A stretch of 64,000 nt of DNA from Fusobacterium sp. IOR10 (lineage in GTDB: Bacteria; Fusobacteriota; Fusobacteriia; Fusobacteriales; Fusobacteriaceae), in the NCBI RefSeq assembly GCF_010367435.1, contig NZ_WJWY01000010.1:16722-80721 (forward strand), read 5' to 3'. Position 1 is the stretch's first letter; every line of letters starts with the position of its first letter. The position numbers and the translations under genes were made by a program. The notes beneath the pieces are model-generated. The model was given only the letters and a program-made list of their open reading frames with translations. It did not search any database and had not been told where the DNA came from. Positions 37,019-46,352 of this stretch are shown here, one piece after another.

Positions 37019-38221
37019 ATGACAGATAGAATTTATAAGGTTAGTGAATTTAACAAATTAATAAAATCCTTTGTGGAAAAAAATGAAAATTTTCATAACT
37101 TTTTTTTAAAAGGAGAATTGTCTGGAGTTACATATTACAGAAGTGGACATCTTTACTTCACCTTAAAGGACGAGAAGGGACAAATAAAATGTGTAGCTTT
37201 TAATTATAAGTTAAAAAAAATACCAAATGATTTAAAAGAAGGGGATGCTGTTACAATTTTTGGAGACGTTGGATTCTATGAGAATAGAGGAAATCTTCAA
37301 ATACTTGTTAGACACATAGAAAAGGATAATAAATTGGGATCTCTCTATGAAAAGTTAGAAAAAGTAAAAAGAGACTTTGAGGAAAAGGGATATTTTTCAC
37401 TTAATCATAAAAAACCACTTCCTAGATTTCCTAAAAATATTGGAATTGTAACTTCTCCTATTGGAGCTGGATTCCACGATATTGTCACTACAGCTAGAAA
37501 AAGAATGGGAGGTTTAAATTTTTATTTTTACCCAGCTAAAGTTCAAGGGGAATCATCAGTTAAAGAAATTATAAAAGGAATTGAAACTTTAGACAAAATC
37601 CCTGAAATTGATCTAATTATAGCTGGGCGTGGTGGAGGAAGTATTGAAGATCTTTGGTCATTTAATGAAGAAAAAACTGCTATGGCCTTTTATAACTGTA
37701 CTAAGCCTATAATTTCAGCAGTTGGTCATGAGGTTGATTTCTTACTTACTGATTTAGTTGCAGATGTTAGAGCGGCTACTCCTACTCAAAGTGCTGAAAT
37801 TGCAATTCCTTCAAAGTATGAAGTTCTTGAAATTTTAAACAATAGAAAAAATCAACTTGAAAATTTAATGAAAAATAAACTAATTAATTGTGAAAATAGT
37901 TTAAATTCTTTTAAAAACAATTATACAATTAAAAAATTTATAAATTATTTAGACAACTATAAAGAAAATTTAGTTTTAAAAGAAGATGCATTAAATAGAG
38001 CTATACATTTAAACTTAGAAAGAAAAAAACAAACTTTAGATTTAAAAATAGAAACTTTAATAAATTTAAATCCTCTTACCACCCTTAAAAGAGGATATTC
38101 TATAACTAGATATGAAAATACCATTTTAAAATCATGTAATCTTTTGAAAGTTGGAGATGAAATTTCAACTAGATTGTATGAAGGGGAATTAATTAGTACT
38201 ATAAAGGAGATTAAAATTTAA
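37019..38221 (+). CDS. xseA: Exodeoxyribonuclease VII large subunit
   Basis: This 400-residue protein has an N-terminal OB fold (VSEFNKLIKSFVEKNENF, GHLYFTLKDEKGQIKCVAF), then the catalytic core with IGIVTSPIGAGFHDIVTTARKR, DLIIAGRGGGSIEDLWSFNEE and SAVGHEVDFLLTDLVADVRAATPTQSAE (long segment, abbreviated from residues about 240-265). A coiled-coil region follows. It degrades single-stranded DNA together with XseB, which I did not find next to it. It is 14 bases after uvrB. Confidence 0.96.
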   Translation: MTDRIYKVSEFNKLIKSFVEKNENFHNFFLKGELSGVTYYRSGHLYFTLKDEKGQIKCVAFNYKLKKIPNDLKEGDAVTIFGDVGFYENRGNLQILVRHIEKDNKLGSLYEKLEKVKRDFEEKGYFSLNHKKPLPRFPKNIGIVTSPIGAGFHDIVTTARKRMGGLNFYFYPAKVQGESSVKEIIKGIETLDKIPEIDLIIAGRGGGSIEDLWSFNEEKTAMAFYNCTKPIISAVGHEVDFLLTDLVADVRAATPTQSAEIAIPSKYEVLEILNNRKNQLENLMKNKLINCENSLNSFKNNYTIKKFINYLDNYKENLVLKEDALNRAIHLNLERKKQTLDLKIETLINLNPLTTLKRGYSITRYENTILKSCNLLKVGDEISTRLYEGELISTIKEIKI

Positions 38222-39030
38222 TGAAAAAAATATTTATTCTATTAATTTTTATAGCTTCGGGAACTTCTTCCATGGGAGAAGAAAAAGTTGCTTTTTCTTT
38301 TTTTGATATATTTAAAACAAAAAAGGAAAAACCTATTGAAAAACCTAATTCAAAGGAAGAATTAATAATTAATGATAAGAATTCTCTTAAATTTAAATAT
38401 ATTGAAGAAGATACAAGGATAGAAAAAGAATTTGTAGTTCCTTTAATAAAAACTGAAAATACAGATTACAGACCACAAGAAATTGCTTCAATTGAAAAAA
38501 TTATGAACAGTGTAGTTGTGAGAGAAAAATCTGTAGTGCTTTTAAAATATTATAATAAAACTTTTAAAGAATATCTTGAAAGTATTAGTAACGATCCTAA
38601 AAAAATATATTTACTTGGAAACCAATACTTTAAAAATAAGCAATATGAAAAAGCTAGAATGATTTTTAGTAAAAATACAGATATTGTTGAAAATCTTTTT
38701 GGAGCAGCTGTTACTAATAAATTTTTAGGAAATTATACAAACGCTATAAATTATTATGGAGAAATTATTTATAGGGAACCTGATTTAAGTGAACCTTACT
38801 TAGGAAGAGGAATTTGTTACAGAAATTTAGGACAATATAGGGAAGCTCTCTCTGATTTTACTCAGTATAAAAAAAGAAGCAATTCTGAAGAAGCCTATTT
38901 AGCACTTGGTAATATTTATATTCTAAGAAAAGATTTTAAAAAAGCTAATGGAATCTTAAATGAAGGAAGAAATTTATATCCAAATTCAAAATTAATGAAA
39001 GAACTTCTAAAAAAATCCTATATAAATTAA
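38221..39030 (+). CDS. Tetratricopeptide-repeat protein with signal peptide
   Basis: This 269-residue protein starts MKKIFILLIFIASGTSSMG, a likely Sec signal peptide. A charged linker follows, then three to four TPR units from about residue 140 (YLLGNQYFKNKQYEKARMIF, YLGRGICYRNLGQYREALSDF, YLALGNIYILRKDFKKANGIL). It is probably periplasmic or envelope-associated and binds partners. Its ATG overlaps the xseA stop codon by one base (TAATG), so the genes are coupled. No specific function is recognisable. Confidence 0.85.
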   Translation: MKKIFILLIFIASGTSSMGEEKVAFSFFDIFKTKKEKPIEKPNSKEELIINDKNSLKFKYIEEDTRIEKEFVVPLIKTENTDYRPQEIASIEKIMNSVVVREKSVVLLKYYNKTFKEYLESISNDPKKIYLLGNQYFKNKQYEKARMIFSKNTDIVENLFGAAVTNKFLGNYTNAINYYGEIIYREPDLSEPYLGRGICYRNLGQYREALSDFTQYKKRSNSEEAYLALGNIYILRKDFKKANGILNEGRNLYPNSKLMKELLKKSYIN

Positions 39031-39046
39031 AGTTAGGAGGGTTAAA

Positions 39047-40102
39047 ATGGATTGGTACAGATTAAGACTAGCTAATTTGAAGGATGCTCATATCCTTCAT
39101 CTCATGAAGAAACTTAAAAACTACAATGATATTTTTAAACTTAGTAGAGAACAGTTAACTATTTATTTTTTTTTAAAGGATGAGGACATTGATAAAATTT
39201 ATAATTCTAGGTGCTTAAACTTAAAAGAAGAATTGGAAATTTTAAAAAATCAAAATATTAAGGTTATTTCCTTTAAGGATGACAATTATCCTATTTATTT
39301 AAAAAATATCTCCCATCCTCCTGTTTTTTTATATTACAAAGGAAATATTAATTTATTAAAAAATAAAATTATTGGTATTGTGGGAACTAGAAAACCTACA
39401 ACCTATGGAAAGATTTCATGTGAAAAGTTTACAACTGAACTTGTAAATTCTGGAGTAACAACTGTTAGTGGACTGGCCCTTGGTATTGATGCCATATGTC
39501 ATAAAACTACCCTTGAATTAAATGGTAACACCATTGCTGTTGTTGGATCTGGTTTAGATATAATTTATCCCTATGAAAATAAAAAATATTGGAATGAAAT
39601 AAGCAAGAAGGGTCTTCTTTTATCTGAGTTCCCTTTAGGTACCAAACCTTTACCGTATAATTTTCCCATGAGAAATAGAATTATTGTTGGAATTTCCAAG
39701 GGAATCTTAGTTGTTGAAAGTAAAGAAAAGGGTGGAAGTTTGATTACAGCATCAATTGCCCTTGAAGAAGGAAGAGATATTTTTGCTGTTCCAGGAGACA
39801 TATATTCTCCTGTTTCAATTGGAACTAATAATTTAATAAAAAAATCTGAAGCTAAACTTGTTTCTTGTGGAGAGGATATACTAAAAGAATTCAATTGGGA
39901 AAATAATTACAAAGATAATGATTTAAATTTAACAAAGGAAGAATTAATAATTTATAGTAATCTCACTGGTGAAAAAAGTTTGGATGAATTGATTATAGAC
40001 ACTGGTATGAAAGCAAGTATCATTCTTGCACTTCTTATAAATATGGAAATAAAAAATGCTATTGCTAGCGTTAGTGGTGGTAAATATAGACGAAAAAAAT
40101 AA
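39047..40102 (+). CDS. dprA: DNA-processing protein DprA
   Basis: This 351-residue protein has the Rossmann-like DprA core: IGIVGTRKPTTYG, VSGLALGIDAICHKTTL, NTIAVVGSGLDIIYP, MRNRIIVGISKGILVVES, GGSLITASIALEEGRDIFAVPGD and a C-terminal winged-helix-like region. It loads RecA onto incoming single-stranded DNA in competent bacteria and is also widespread in others. It is 16 bases after the TPR gene with AGGAGGGTTAAA before the ATG, and topA follows with its own promoter. Confidence 0.96.
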   Translation: MDWYRLRLANLKDAHILHLMKKLKNYNDIFKLSREQLTIYFFLKDEDIDKIYNSRCLNLKEELEILKNQNIKVISFKDDNYPIYLKNISHPPVFLYYKGNINLLKNKIIGIVGTRKPTTYGKISCEKFTTELVNSGVTTVSGLALGIDAICHKTTLELNGNTIAVVGSGLDIIYPYENKKYWNEISKKGLLLSEFPLGTKPLPYNFPMRNRIIVGISKGILVVESKEKGGSLITASIALEEGRDIFAVPGDIYSPVSIGTNNLIKKSEAKLVSCGEDILKEFNWENNYKDNDLNLTKEELIIYSNLTGEKSLDELIIDTGMKASIILALLINMEIKNAIASVSGGKYRRKK

Positions 40103-40119
40103 ATCATTTTAAAGAAATA

Positions 40120-40148
40120 TTGATTTTTTGTGTATGTTCTAATATAAT
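40120..40148 (+). promoter_or_regulatory. Promoter of topA
   Basis: TTGATT (40120-40125), 17 bases, TATAAT (40143-40148). Confidence 0.65.
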
Positions 40149-40202
40149 TAGAATATATACTATAAATATAATTTAAATAGTTTTGTTTGAAGGGATGGGA
40201 AA

Positions 40203-42551
40203 ATGGCGAGAAAAAAAGCACCAAAAAAAAATTTAGTTATTGTGGAATCCCCCGCTAAAGCTAAAACAATAGAAAAAATATTAGGAGATAAATTTTTAGT
40301 TACCGCCTCTTTTGGACATATTAGAGATTTACCTAAAAGTAAATTGGGGGTTGATATTGAAAATGGATTTATTCCTAAATATTCAACAATTCGTGGAAAG
40401 GGAGACGTTACACGTACTTTAAAAGACCTTGCTAAGAAATCTGAAAAAGTTTATCTTGCTTCTGACCCAGATAGAGAAGGGGAGGCAATTGCTTGGCATA
40501 TTGCACAAACTTTAAAATTAGATGCTAATGATAACAATAGAATTGAATTTAATGAGATTACAGCATCTGCAATTACAGATGCTATTAACAACCCAAAAAA
40601 AATTGATATTAATAAAGTTAATGCCCAACAGGCTAGAAGAATTCTTGATAGACTTGTTGGATACGGAATTAGTCCTTTACTTTGGAAAACTATTTCCTCT
40701 AACACAAGTGCAGGAAGAGTTCAGTCAGTTGCTCTTAAATTAATTTGTGAGCTTGAAAATTCAATACAAGCATTTGTTCCTGAAAAATACTGGGATGTTA
40801 ATGGTGAATTTGAAAACAATATAAAATTAAATTTATACAAAGTTGATGATAAAAAAATTGATAAACTTAAAGACGAATCAGTTGTTAAAAAGATTAAATC
40901 TTTTAACAAAAGTACATTTAATGTGGAGAAAGCTAAAATTAATAAAAAAGTTAAAAATCCACCTTTACCATTAAAGACAAGTACTTTGCAACAGTTATCC
41001 TCTTCTTATTTAGGTTTTGGAGCCTCTAGAACTATGAAACTAGCTCAAAATTTATATGAGGGTATTAATATTAATGGTAATCATAAAGGTCTTATTACTT
41101 ATATGAGAACTGATTCCACTAGAATATCTCAAGAAGCTCGTGATATGGCTAAGGATTTTATCATAAAAAATTATGGTAAGGAATACTTGGGAGTTGAAAA
41201 GAAAAAAGCCACAAAAAAAGATAAAAATATTCAAGATGCTCATGAGGGTATTAGACCTTCAAATATTGAGTACACACCTGAATTTTTATCTAAATATTTA
41301 GATAAAAATCAATTGAAACTTTATACTCTTATTTGGGAAAGATTTATAATCTCCCAATTAGCTCCTATGAAATATGATCAGTTTGAAATTATCTGTTCTA
41401 AAGAAAATATTAAATTTAGAGGAGTTACTAGTAAAATAACCTTTGATGGTTATTATAAAATTTTTAAAGATGAAGATTCTCTTCCTATTGGAGATTTTCC
41501 TAATATTGAAGAAAATGATAACTTAAAATTGAATAAATTAAATATAAAAGAAGATTATACTAAACCACCTACAAGACTCACTGAATCTTCTCTTATTAAA
41601 AAATTAGAAGCTGATGGAATAGGAAGACCTTCCACATATGCTACTATTATTGACACTTTAAAGAAAAGAGAATATGTTTCTTTAAGTGGAAAAAGTTTTA
41701 TTCCAACAGAACTTGGATATGAAGTAGAAACTACATTAAACAATAATTTCAAGCAAATTATGAATGTTAAATTTACTGCTGAAATGGAAAATAATCTTGA
41801 TAAAGTTGCTGAAGGAAATGAAAATTGGCAAGAAATATTAAAAAATTTCTATGAGGAACTTTCTAAAAATATTGATAAGTATAAGCTTATTGTTGAAGAA
41901 GAAGAAAATAGAATTGTAACTTCAGATGTACAATGCCCTAATAATCATGGGACTATGCTTATGAAAAACGGTAGATTTGGTAGATATTTAGCTTGTGAAA
42001 ATGAAGAATGTACTGAAAAATTCTCTTTAAAAGGTATTGATTTACCAAGAGAAGATATACAAAATGGAAAAATTATTGTAAATGAAATAATAAAGAAAAG
42101 AATTGCTGATAAAAAAGGAAAATTAACTGATGTTTTATCTGAAACTGGTTCTAAAATGGTATTGAAATTAGGTAGATTTGGTAGTTATTTGGAAAGTGAA
42201 AATTATTCTGAAGACAATATTAGAACTCCTCTTCCTTCTCAAATAAGGAAAGCTTTAGCCAATGAAGAGGTTCCAGTTGAAAATGGAGTGGTTAAATTAA
42301 ATTCCATGCTGAAGGCTATTAAAGATGAAGAAGATGCAATTTTATCAAAAGTTGGAGTTTGTGAAAAATGTGGAAAACCATTTAGAATTGGTAGAAGTAG
42401 ATGGGGAAAATATTTAGCTTGTACTGGTTATCCTGAATGTAAAAACATTAAAAATCTAGATAAAGATGGAAATATTGTTGAAGCTAAGGAAAAAACCACT
42501 AAAAAGAAAGCCACTAAGAAAAAAACTACTAAGAAGAAAGTTAAAAAGTAA
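40203..42551 (+). CDS. topA: DNA topoisomerase I
   Basis: This 782-residue type IA topoisomerase has an N-terminal Toprim domain (NLVIVESPAKAKTIEKILG, ASDPDREGEAIAWHIA). The active-site tyrosine lies in LITYMRTDSTRIS, and EADGIGRPSTYATII is also conserved. The C-terminal part has two zinc-ribbon-like Cys4 modules (CPNNHGT...CENEEC and CEKCGKPF...CTGYPEC). It ends in a lysine/threonine-rich tail (TTKKKATKKKTTKKK) likely to bind DNA. It relaxes negative supercoils. Confidence 0.98.
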   Translation: MARKKAPKKNLVIVESPAKAKTIEKILGDKFLVTASFGHIRDLPKSKLGVDIENGFIPKYSTIRGKGDVTRTLKDLAKKSEKVYLASDPDREGEAIAWHIAQTLKLDANDNNRIEFNEITASAITDAINNPKKIDINKVNAQQARRILDRLVGYGISPLLWKTISSNTSAGRVQSVALKLICELENSIQAFVPEKYWDVNGEFENNIKLNLYKVDDKKIDKLKDESVVKKIKSFNKSTFNVEKAKINKKVKNPPLPLKTSTLQQLSSSYLGFGASRTMKLAQNLYEGININGNHKGLITYMRTDSTRISQEARDMAKDFIIKNYGKEYLGVEKKKATKKDKNIQDAHEGIRPSNIEYTPEFLSKYLDKNQLKLYTLIWERFIISQLAPMKYDQFEIICSKENIKFRGVTSKITFDGYYKIFKDEDSLPIGDFPNIEENDNLKLNKLNIKEDYTKPPTRLTESSLIKKLEADGIGRPSTYATIIDTLKKREYVSLSGKSFIPTELGYEVETTLNNNFKQIMNVKFTAEMENNLDKVAEGNENWQEILKNFYEELSKNIDKYKLIVEEEENRIVTSDVQCPNNHGTMLMKNGRFGRYLACENEECTEKFSLKGIDLPREDIQNGKIIVNEIIKKRIADKKGKLTDVLSETGSKMVLKLGRFGSYLESENYSEDNIRTPLPSQIRKALANEEVPVENGVVKLNSMLKAIKDEEDAILSKVGVCEKCGKPFRIGRSRWGKYLACTGYPECKNIKNLDKDGNIVEAKEKTTKKKATKKKTTKKKVKK

Positions 42552-42557
42552 AATTTA

Positions 42558-42590
42558 AAAGGTCCCTAGAATTTTCTAGGGACCTTTATT
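42558..42590. terminator. Terminator between topA and the MinD-like gene
   Basis: AAAGGTCCCTAGAA and TTCTAGGGACCTTT form a strong stem between two convergent genes, with TTTATTTATT after it on the plus strand. Confidence 0.88.
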
Positions 42591-43450
42591 TATTCTTTTA
42601 TTTTTTTTACAAATTCAAAAAATCCTATTTTTTCAAATAATTTTTTTTCTTTTATTGAAGGGATTTTTTTCTCCACAATTGATTGTACTATTCTTTTATC
42701 AAAGGGTACCTTTAAACTTACTTCAATTTCATTTTCTTTGGCAAACTCTTCTATTTTTTCTGTCATTTCCAAAGAAATATCAAATTTATTAATAACTATA
42801 AACACTTTGATAGAATAGTTTGATACTAATTCATAAACTCTTTTTAAATCATGTATTCCTGAGTATGTAGGTTCACAAACTATAATTACTTTATTACTTC
42901 CCATAATAGAGCTAATAACATTACATCCTATTCCTGGAGATCCATCTACTAAAATATTTCTAATATTATTTTCTTTAGCAAATTTCTTTCCTTCCTTCCT
43001 AACTTGAGCTACTAATTTTCCTGAAGCTTCTTCCCCTGGAATAAGCTTTGCATGAATCATTTTCCCATATTTTGTGTTTCCAGTATAAACTTCCCCTGTT
43101 TTATTTTTCACCATTTTTATTGCTCCAACAGGGCAAACTACTTCACATACTGAGCATCCTTCACATTTTATATTATTAAGCTGAATATTTTTTGTTATTG
43201 CACCAAATTTACAAACCTCATAACATTTTCCACATTTTATACATTTACTTCTATCCACTTGGGCTCTGTCCAACCCTGAAAAATTTTCAATTTTTTCAAT
43301 TTCAGAATTAAATAATATATCTAAATCTGGAGCATCCACATCACAATCTGCAATTACAATATCTTTAATATAAGGAACTAAACAGGCAGTTATTGTTGTT
43401 TTCCCTGTTCCACCTTTTCCAGATATAACTACTACTTCATTTATGTTCAT
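42590..43450 (-). CDS. MinD-superfamily ATPase with inserted ferredoxin domain, copy 2
   Basis: This 286-residue protein has a deviant Walker A VVISGKGGTGKTTITACL. An inserted 2x[4Fe-4S] ferredoxin region follows at about residues 65-115 (CIKCGKCYEVCKFGAI and CEGCSVCEVVCPVGAI). DGSPGIGCNVIS is the switch region. It belongs to the COG1149-type family found in pairs beside NifX-like and Mrp genes. In Desulfovibrio such pairs belong to the ORP gene cluster, implicated in cell division; in other bacteria the role is unknown. Its start overlaps the previous gene's stop by one base. Confidence 0.92.
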   Translation of the reverse strand: MNINEVVVISGKGGTGKTTITACLVPYIKDIVIADCDVDAPDLDILFNSEIEKIENFSGLDRAQVDRSKCIKCGKCYEVCKFGAITKNIQLNNIKCEGCSVCEVVCPVGAIKMVKNKTGEVYTGNTKYGKMIHAKLIPGEEASGKLVAQVRKEGKKFAKENNIRNILVDGSPGIGCNVISSIMGSNKVIIVCEPTYSGIHDLKRVYELVSNYSIKVFIVINKFDISLEMTEKIEEFAKENEIEVSLKVPFDKRIVQSIVEKKIPSIKEKKLFEKIGFFEFVKKIKE

Positions 43451-44280
43451 TATATCATTCTCCTTAATCTATCAAATATTTTTTCAAATTCAAGTTTATA
43501 TTTAGGTAATTTTTCTGCAGCCATTTCTCCCTTTGCATATAGTTCTGCTACTTCTCTATCAAATGGAATTTCTCCTATTATTGATAATCCTTCAGCTTCA
43601 CAATAGTCATATACTTCATCATCACCTAAACCAGCCTTATTTATTACCACTGCAAATTTTTTATTCATATCCCTTAACATTGAAACTACCATTTTCATAT
43701 CACTTACACCAAATGGAGTAGGTTCAACTACAATAATAGCAAAATTAGAATCTTCAACTGCTGCAACTGTTGAACATGAAGTTCCTGGAGGACAATCTAT
43801 AAATAGAGTTTCTTCATTATCAGATATTTCTTTTAATTTATTTATAATTTTTACCCCTGATAATTCCCCAACATTTAATTTTCCATATTCAACTATCTTC
43901 CCATAAGCTTTCCCTTTGTATATTTTTCCAATTTCTCTTTTTTCATAAGTAATGGCTCTAGGTTTACAAACTATTTTACATCCTCCACAATCATGACAAC
44001 TTTTGTCAAAGATAACCACTTTTTTCCTTCCAACTATAATTGCACTATATTTACAAAGTTCTTCACATTTCCCACAAAGAGTACATTTTTCTTGATCTAC
44101 AACTGGAAATTCAGTATAAATTGGCATTTCTTTTTCTATAGATGGTTTTAAAAATATATGCTGATTTGGCTCTTCCACATCTGTGTCTATTATTGAACTA
44201 TTAGGAATACTGTAGAATAAATTTCCACTAATTGTAGTTTTCCCTGTTCCACCTTTTCCACTTAAAACAGCTATTTTCAT
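43450..44280 (-). CDS. MinD-superfamily ATPase with inserted ferredoxin domain, copy 1
   Basis: This 276-residue protein is a paralog of the next gene. It has Walker A AVLSGKGGTGKTTISGNL, inserted ferredoxin cysteines (CTLCGKCEELCKYSAI and CHDCGGCKIVCKPRAI), and FIDCPPGTSCSTVAAV. The two copies probably form a heterodimeric Fe-S ATPase. A 30-base perfect palindrome precedes it (44303-44332). It follows the second NifX-like gene in the same unit. Confidence 0.92.
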   Translation of the reverse strand: MKIAVLSGKGGTGKTTISGNLFYSIPNSSIIDTDVEEPNQHIFLKPSIEKEMPIYTEFPVVDQEKCTLCGKCEELCKYSAIIVGRKKVVIFDKSCHDCGGCKIVCKPRAITYEKREIGKIYKGKAYGKIVEYGKLNVGELSGVKIINKLKEISDNEETLFIDCPPGTSCSTVAAVEDSNFAIIVVEPTPFGVSDMKMVVSMLRDMNKKFAVVINKAGLGDDEVYDYCEAEGLSIIGEIPFDREVAELYAKGEMAAEKLPKYKLEFEKIFDRLRRMI

Positions 44281-44302
44281 AATACCTTCCTTTTAATTAA
44301 GT

Positions 44303-44332
44303 TTTAAGCTATCCCAATTGGGATAGCTTAAA
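44303..44332. repeat. 30-base perfect palindrome inside the Fe-S cluster
   Basis: TTTAAGCTATCCCAA is followed directly by its reverse complement. In the minus-strand transcript it forms a stem-loop 22 bases before the start of the MinD-like gene, with no T tract after it. It may stabilise or process the polycistronic mRNA, or be a protein site. Confidence 0.7.
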
Positions 44333-44343
44333 TTTTAAAATTA

Positions 44344-44709
44344 TTACACCATTCTTAAACCTGGTTTTTCATCTAATTTTCCCTCTTCTAAAAGACCACT
44401 TTCATAGGCTTTTATAGCTGCTTCTACAGTTTTGTATTCTCCATATAAGTATCCTTTAATTTCAAACTCTTTAGCTGCTACTTTTGCTTTAGGACCAAAT
44501 TCTGGAACTATTGCTTCTTTAACATTATTATTATAAAGTGTTTTTATTGCCTTTTGTCCAGCTCCTGAAACATCATCCTTAGATGTATTTTTAATTGCTT
44601 TAAACTCTTTTGTTTCAGTATTATATATTATAAAATATTCTGCTCTTCCAAATCTTTCAGCTACTTCTGAACTTAAATTAACCCCTGCTGATGCTATTGC
44701 TATAATCAT
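44344..44709 (-). CDS. NifX/NifB-like (dinitrogenase Fe-Mo cofactor domain) protein, copy 2
   Basis: This 121-residue single-domain protein resembles NifX and the NifB C-terminal domain, with AIASAGVNLSSEVAERFGRAEYFIIY, VSGAGQKAIKTLYNNNVKEAIVP and a C-terminal AIKAYESGLL. Family members bind metal clusters or cofactors. No nitrogenase genes are in the window, so a cluster-carrier role with the MinD/Mrp ATPases is more plausible. It lies 15 bases after the first NifX-like gene. Confidence 0.88.
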   Translation of the reverse strand: MIIAIASAGVNLSSEVAERFGRAEYFIIYNTETKEFKAIKNTSKDDVSGAGQKAIKTLYNNNVKEAIVPEFGPKAKVAAKEFEIKGYLYGEYKTVEAAIKAYESGLLEEGKLDEKPGLRMV

Positions 44710-44724
44710 AATTGCCCCCTTTAA

Positions 44725-45087
44725 TTATTGGTGATCATGTTCTCCATGTTCGTGAGTACAAGCACTTCCCTTGGAAATTAATTCCCCTTTCATTAGTTCC
44801 TCTAGATTTTTTTCAATTGTTCCTGTTGCTCCTAAAAAAACTTGAATATCTTGAGCGTGAAATAAATCAACTGCTCTTTGTCCCATTCCTCCAGTAACTA
44901 TTACATTTGCTCCTTGTTCTCCTAAAAATTTAGGGAATACTCCTGGTTGATGTTCTGGAGCTGGTATTATTTCTCTATTTATAACTTTCCCATCTTCAAC
45001 TGTTACTGCACAAAATTTAGCACAATGTCCAAAATGTTCCTCTACCATTACCTCATCATTTGTTGGAAATACTATTTTTATTGCCAT
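44725..45087 (-). CDS. NifX/NifB-like protein with His-rich tail, copy 1
   Basis: This 120-residue protein has the same fold as the next gene (VFPTNDEVMVEEHFGHCAKF, VTGGMGQRAVDLF). The tail CTHEHGEHDHQ could bind metal. The HFGHC segment near residue 20 is a further potential ligand set. It lies 19 bases after the Mrp gene. The domain is clear, the exact role is not. Confidence 0.9.
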   Translation of the reverse strand: MAIKIVFPTNDEVMVEEHFGHCAKFCAVTVEDGKVINREIIPAPEHQPGVFPKFLGEQGANVIVTGGMGQRAVDLFHAQDIQVFLGATGTIEKNLEELMKGELISKGSACTHEHGEHDHQ

Positions 45088-45106
45088 TCCTTTGCCCCCT
45101 TATTTT

Positions 45107-45904
45107 CTATTTTGTGTTTTGTGTTTTTTCTACTAGTTTGTTAATAATATCGTTAATTGCATCATGAGCTGCATTTTTATCTTCACTTGCAATATAAGGT
45201 TTCCCATCATCCCCTGCACTTACTATTGCTGTGTTCATTGGAATTTTACCTAGGAAGCCAACACTTAATTCATTAGCTGCTTTTTCTCCACCACCATTTT
45301 TAAATATGTCAATTCTTTCTCCACAATGAGGACATACAAAACCACTCATATTTTCAACTACACCTAAAATTGGTAAATTTACTAATTTTGAAAATTTCAC
45401 TGATTTTCTAGAATCTAATATTGCAACATCTTGAGGAGTTGTAACTATTACACTTCCATCAGCATCTCCTATTGATTGAGCAATTGTTAATGGTTCATCC
45501 CCTGTTCCAGGTGGTAAATCAACTACTAAATAATCTAATTCTCCCCATTTTACGTCACCTAGCATTTGATTAATAGCTCCTATTTTAGCTGGACCTCTCC
45601 AAATTACAGGATCATCTGATGACCCTAAGAAAAAGCTTAAAGATATTACTTTTAATTTCCCATCTAAAAGACTTATAGGTTCAAATGTTGGTAATTTTTT
45701 CCCCTCTTGCCCTAACATTAATGCTACATTTGGACCATGAAGATCAGCATCTAATATTCCAACTTTATATCCCTTTAATGCTAATCCATAAGCTATATTT
45801 GTTGAAACTGTAGATTTTCCAACTCCACCCTTTCCACTCATAACAACAATTTTATGTTTTATTTTCCCCATGTTGTCCTTCACTCTTAAATCAAGCTCAC
45901 TCAT
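45107..45904 (-). CDS. Mrp/NBP35-family iron-sulfur carrier ATPase
   Basis: This ATPase has about 265 residues, with Walker [53 protein letters not shown] and a C-terminal-half [11 protein letters not shown] (the Cys-X2-Cys that holds a bridging Fe-S cluster). Mrp proteins deliver Fe-S clusters. The frame opens four codons earlier at 45916, but AAAGGA upstream fits the ATG at 45902-45904 better. The start overlaps the end of the DUF134 gene by eight bases. Confidence 0.92.
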   Translation of the reverse strand: MSELDLRVKDNMGKIKHKIVVMSGKGGVGKSTVSTNIAYGLALKGYKVGILDADLHGPNVALMLGQEGKKLPTFEPISLLDGKLKVISLSFFLGSSDDPVIWRGPAKIGAINQMLGDVKWGELDYLVVDLPPGTGDEPLTIAQSIGDADGSVIVTTPQDVAILDSRKSVKFSKLVNLPILGVVENMSGFVCPHCGERIDIFKNGGGEKAANELSVGFLGKIPMNTAIVSAGDDGKPYIASEDKNAAHDAINDIINKLVEKTQNTK

Positions 45905-46226
45905 TTGTTTTTGCATCCTTTGTATTCATCTCCTTATTTCTATCCTCATATATATTTTTTATACTTATTCCCTTTAAATGTAAAAAAGCATCCATTATTT
46001 TTTTTCTTCCTGAGCCTATTAGTCTTTGAACAGTTCCCCTAGATATCCCCATTATTTCCCCAGTTTCTATTTGACTTTTTCCCTCATAATCACAAAGTCT
46101 TATTGCTTCAAATTCATCTAACTGTAGTTCTACTATTTCAAGTAGTGGAAATGGAATCCCAGCAGGTCTAAAAAATACTTCATTATCCAAACTTCGACAA
46201 CATCTTTTTTTCTTTATTCCAGGCAT
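45897..46226 (-). CDS. DUF134 family protein with sigma-like helix-turn-helix
   Basis: This protein has about 109 residues. It starts [13 protein letters not shown], continues [23 protein letters not shown] and has a C-terminal helix-turn-helix ([22 protein letters not shown]). I chose the ATG at 46224-46226 because GGAGG lies seven bases upstream; the frame is open to 46262, but that extension is encoded by the palindromic site below the promoter. DUF134 proteins commonly accompany MinD/NifX/Mrp genes, and a regulatory role is inferred from the HTH. Confidence 0.9.
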   Translation of the reverse strand: MPGIKKKRCCRSLDNEVFFRPAGIPFPLLEIVELQLDEFEAIRLCDYEGKSQIETGEIMGISRGTVQRLIGSGRKKIMDAFLHLKGISIKNIYEDRNKEMNTKDAKTNE

Positions 46227-46250
46227 AGACACCTCCAAAAAAATTATTCT

Positions 46251-46262
46251 GTGCATATGCAC
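46251..46262. promoter_or_regulatory. Palindromic operator candidate of the Fe-S cluster
   Basis: GTGCATATGCAC is a perfect 12-bp palindrome lying 6 bases downstream of the -10 box, at or near the transcription start. It is ideally placed for a repressor; DUF134 is the nearest candidate. Confidence 0.6.
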
Positions 46263-46268
46263 GTTTGA

Positions 46269-46297
46269 ATTATACTCCTCTTATTTTCATCTGTCAA
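46269..46297 (-). promoter_or_regulatory. Consensus promoter of the Fe-S cluster
   Basis: TTGACA (46292-46297), 17 bases, TATAAT (46269-46274) on the minus strand: both hexamers are fully consensus. Confidence 0.88.
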
Positions 46298-46309
46298 CAA
46301 ATTTTAATA

Positions 46310-46352
46310 AAAAAATGAGATAATCTCAAATATAAGATTATCTCATTTTTTT
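46310..46352 (-). terminator. Terminator of the ung operon
   Basis: ATGAGATAATCT and AGATTATCTCAT form a perfect 12-bp stem with T tracts on both strands, next to the ung stop codon. Confidence 0.88.

Noticed and set aside
43533..43721. Plus-strand Leu/His-rich frame in the MinD-like gene
   Set aside because: Antisense shadow caused by AT-rich codon use; no start signal.
44344..46226. Nitrogen-fixation cluster suggested by NifX-like proteins
   Set aside because: No nifH, nifD or nifK is present; the set matches MinD/Mrp/DUF134 Fe-S clusters found in non-fixing anaerobes.
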